From: Candidatus Bathyarchaeota archaeon
GTDB lineage: Archaea; Thermoproteota; Bathyarchaeia; Bathyarchaeales; Bathycorpusculaceae
Length of the DNA stretch: 64,000 nt
Direction: 5' to 3'
Assembly: GCA_029881805.1 (NCBI GenBank)
Contig: JAOULW010000002.1
Coordinates: forward strand, 186,001 to 250,000
Both the position numbers and the translations under genes were made by a program. A model generated the notes under the pieces. It was not told where the DNA came from and did no database searches. It was given only the letters and a program-made list of their open reading frames with translations. Positions 62,323-64,000 of the stretch are shown here, piece by piece. Positions within the stretch are counted from its first letter, which is position 1; each line of letters starts with the position of its first letter.

Positions 62323-62811
62323 TTACTCCCTTGATTCTTCCCATTTCTTATATCTTCTAAGATAATCTTCCGGTTTTGGAAAAACGTCTTTAATTCTTTG
62401 AAACCGCTTTCTGACGTTTATCCAATGCTGAAGTACCATAAAATCTTTCGGCTTGCCGAAACTTTCAATCTCGCCATTAGACCGTTTCCTTTCAATCCTT
62501 ATGCAGTCATCTACAATGCAGCTCAACACGCATGCGCCGCAGTATATGCAAAGTTCTTCGGTTAATCCAACCTCTCCAGTCTTCCAAAATAAGGCGCTTG
62601 TTGGACATGCCTTTATGCAGAGTTTGCACTCAATGCCTTTGCATGTTCTTTTATTGATGGTTATTTTTCCCTCGACAAAGAACTCCTTTACGTCTAAAGG
62701 CGCAAGAAGCTCTTCTCTCCGTTTTTGTTTTTCTTTCTTAGTGGTCTCTGTTAAAAGCTGGAATATATCTTTGTGCGCGATTTTCCCTTTAAGCTTGCTT
62801 TTCTTTGGCAT
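62323..62811 (-). CDS. Dicluster ferredoxin-like protein
   Basis: 162 residues. Central 4Fe-4S motifs RTCKGIECKLCIKACPTSAL and LCIYCGACVLSCIVDDCI; the first has an extra spacing residue (CxxxxCxxC). Long charged N- and C-terminal extensions (LTETTKKEKQKRREELLAPL; RYKKWEESRE) are unlike simple ferredoxins and may be docking parts. It lies downstream of the MetF-like gene on the same strand and could pass electrons to it or to Cdh. Confidence 0.8.
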   Translation of the reverse strand: MPKKSKLKGKIAHKDIFQLLTETTKKEKQKRREELLAPLDVKEFFVEGKITINKRTCKGIECKLCIKACPTSALFWKTGEVGLTEELCIYCGACVLSCIVDDCIRIERKRSNGEIESFGKPKDFMVLQHWINVRKRFQRIKDVFPKPEDYLRRYKKWEESRE

Positions 62812-62925
62812 TCACTTCATCTTTTAATCAAACATCCGTTCTTGAAACGTATAATGTGTATGAATTATAACTTTTTATCCAAAATCCAGAGTGAAATGTG
62901 GAAATGTTTGGAAACACCAAGTATC

Positions 62926-64000
62926 CTAGTTTATTCCGCTCCTTTCAATTATCTTTGGCACAATCCACTCGAAACCCACAGCCATCATGTGTATTCCTGC
63001 AGCGCTAGTTGTCTTGCGGATTTCGCCGATGAGCTCGCTAAAGATTTCAACGTTTTCCTCCAAAAAGGCTTCTTTGCTTTTCTGCTTCGCCCTCCGCAAA
63101 CGTTGCTCCACATCGCCCGGAACTTTGATGCCTGGGACAAATTTAATCATCCAATCCATCATTGCCTGTGACTTGAAAGGGGCAACACCAATCAGAACTG
63201 GTGTTTTCAGGTAGCCTATAGCGTCCAAAAAGCGTTTAGCTTGTTCAACAGTATAGATGCATTGAGTTTGTATGAAATCAACACCAAGTTTAACTTTCCT
63301 CTCAATCTTCAGAATCTCAGGTTCCAAAGGGTCGGCGTTCGGTGCAGCGGCGATACCAATATTGAATCTCGGCGGATTTTCAATTTTGTTACCGTTTAGG
63401 TCCACGCCTTCGTCTATAACTTTTCTCATCATGTACGTGAAAGTCGCAGAATCTAAGTCAAAAACGGGTTTAGACTGAGGTGTATCACCCACCACGGTGT
63501 GGTCCCCAGTTAAAACCAGAATGTTCTTTATTCCCAATGCGCCTGCAGCCAAAACATCAGAAAGTAACGCCAAACGGTTTCTGTCACGCGTTGTCATCTG
63601 GTAAACTGCCTCTAAGTCTCCCTTCTCCTGAATCAAATAAGATGGCACAAGCGCATTCATATAACCAAAAGCCGTAGGGTTATCGGTTACATTAACAGCC
63701 ACAACATGTCCCTTCAAAATTTTTGCGCCCTCAATAACCTCATGAAGATTCGTCGTCTTGACAGGTTCCAATTCACCAGTAAAAACAAATTTGCCATCCA
63801 TTATCTGTTTCATCAACTCACTATAAGCTTCAGGCTTTCTACGTATACTGATTTCGTCAACATTCACAGTCTCAATTTTCTTTTCAACAACTGTTTCGCC
63901 ACCTATTTCTCGCGGATGCTCCGAAATCCTGAAATCCAGAGGAGCCCTAAACTTGGCAAAAGAGTCAAGTCTATTTCTATCTTTCAATCGATTGTAAATG
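62926..64000 (-). CDS. MetF-like methylenetetrahydrofolate reductase, N-terminally incomplete in the window
   Basis: The frame is open to the window edge. The TTG at 63987 gives 353 residues, but the frame continues upstream as IYNR. The reductase barrel begins near FVFTGELEPVKTTNLHEVIE and includes VVAVNVTDNPTAFGYMN, LGIKNILVLTGDHTVVGDTP, FNIGIAAAPNADPLEPEI and GVDFIQTQCIYTVEQAKRFL. The preceding 60 residues are not MetF-like and suggest a fusion or extension. It would reduce methylene-tetrahydropterin in a route parallel to Mer. With the ferredoxin it resembles acetogen MetF/MetV modules. Confidence 0.85.
   Translation of the reverse strand, partial: IYNRLKDRNRLDSFAKFRAPLDFRISEHPREIGGETVVEKKIETVNVDEISIRRKPEAYSELMKQIMDGKFVFTGELEPVKTTNLHEVIEGAKILKGHVVAVNVTDNPTAFGYMNALVPSYLIQEKGDLEAVYQMTTRDRNRLALLSDVLAAGALGIKNILVLTGDHTVVGDTPQSKPVFDLDSATFTYMMRKVIDEGVDLNGNKIENPPRFNIGIAAAPNADPLEPEILKIERKVKLGVDFIQTQCIYTVEQAKRFLDAIGYLKTPVLIGVAPFKSQAMMDWMIKFVPGIKVPGDVEQRLRRAKQKSKEAFLEENVEIFSELIGEIRKTTSAAGIHMMAVGFEWIVPKIIERSGIN

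Noticed and set aside
1-64000. CRISPR array, integrase or insertion sequence
   Set aside because: No regularly spaced direct repeats and no transposase or recombinase motifs were seen on either strand.

Overview
The window is a stretch of archaeal chromosome of moderate to low GC, most likely from the Bathyarchaeota/Bathyarchaeia or a close TACK relative. I infer this from gene content only, with no tree. The signs are archaeal-type ribosomal proteins (S19e, L31e, L39e, LX, L38e), aIF6, prefoldin alpha, SecE/Spt5, EndA, DtdA and isoprenoid ether-lipid enzymes. They occur together with an F420/methanopterin-linked Wood-Ljungdahl pathway (Mer, CofE, CdhA-E) and acetate enzymes, and no methyl-CoM reductase is present. 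Starts are often TTG or GTG with GGAG/GGTG Shine-Dalgarno sequences, and TATA boxes can be read by eye.

Layout. 1-10.2 kb is translation and secretion: a 5'-truncated CRM-domain protein, S19e, PDCD5-like, L39e, L31e with a long acidic extension, aIF6, LX, prefoldin alpha and FtsY. After a small insert (divergent carbamoyltransferase, methyltransferase, DtdA) comes secE-spt5-L11-L1-L10-L12. 10.2-13.9 kb is an accessory patch: a presenilin-like membrane protease, a truncated subtilase beside a possible BsuPI-like protein, gene remnants, repeats and small membrane proteins. 13.8-29.3 kb is housekeeping: SPOUT methyltransferase, PGI/PMI, inositol-phosphate synthase, DUF917, a frameshifted GlyRS, PhoU-like protein, EndA, a thioredoxin-fold gene with an in-frame TGA, a nucleotidyltransferase, UbiA, a polyprenol-kinase-like protein, a TMK-like kinase, a CDF transporter and AsnRS. 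29.4-40 kb is acetate and ion energetics: ADP-forming acyl-CoA synthetase fused to GNAT, AMP-forming Acs, a SatP-type acetate transporter, a P-type ATPase and a membrane pyrophosphatase. 40-49 kb is mixed: tRNA-Ser(UGA), tRNA-Val(GAC), Lrp regulators, small proteins, a stomatin/NfeD operon, L38e, an ECF S-component and an FrhB-like protein.

49.3-64 kb is the C1 locus. Mer reduces methylene-H4MPT with F420H2. CofE matures F420, and an MBL-fold protein may serve pterin synthesis. Two stand-alone RAM proteins flank a tandem-CBS protein. Two CooC-type nickel ATPases precede a complete cdhA-B-C-D-E operon. A dicluster ferredoxin and a MetF-like reductase, whose frame runs off the window, face the operon. 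With Acs, the ADP-forming synthetase and SatP, the content suggests acetogenic or acetate-assimilating metabolism, with the pyrophosphatase recovering energy from PPi made by Acs and biosynthesis.

No CRISPR array, integrase or intact insertion sequence was seen. Several short genes and one essential gene (GlyRS) carry apparent frameshifts, mostly next to short homopolymers. These could be assembly errors, decay or recoding, and only reads can decide.
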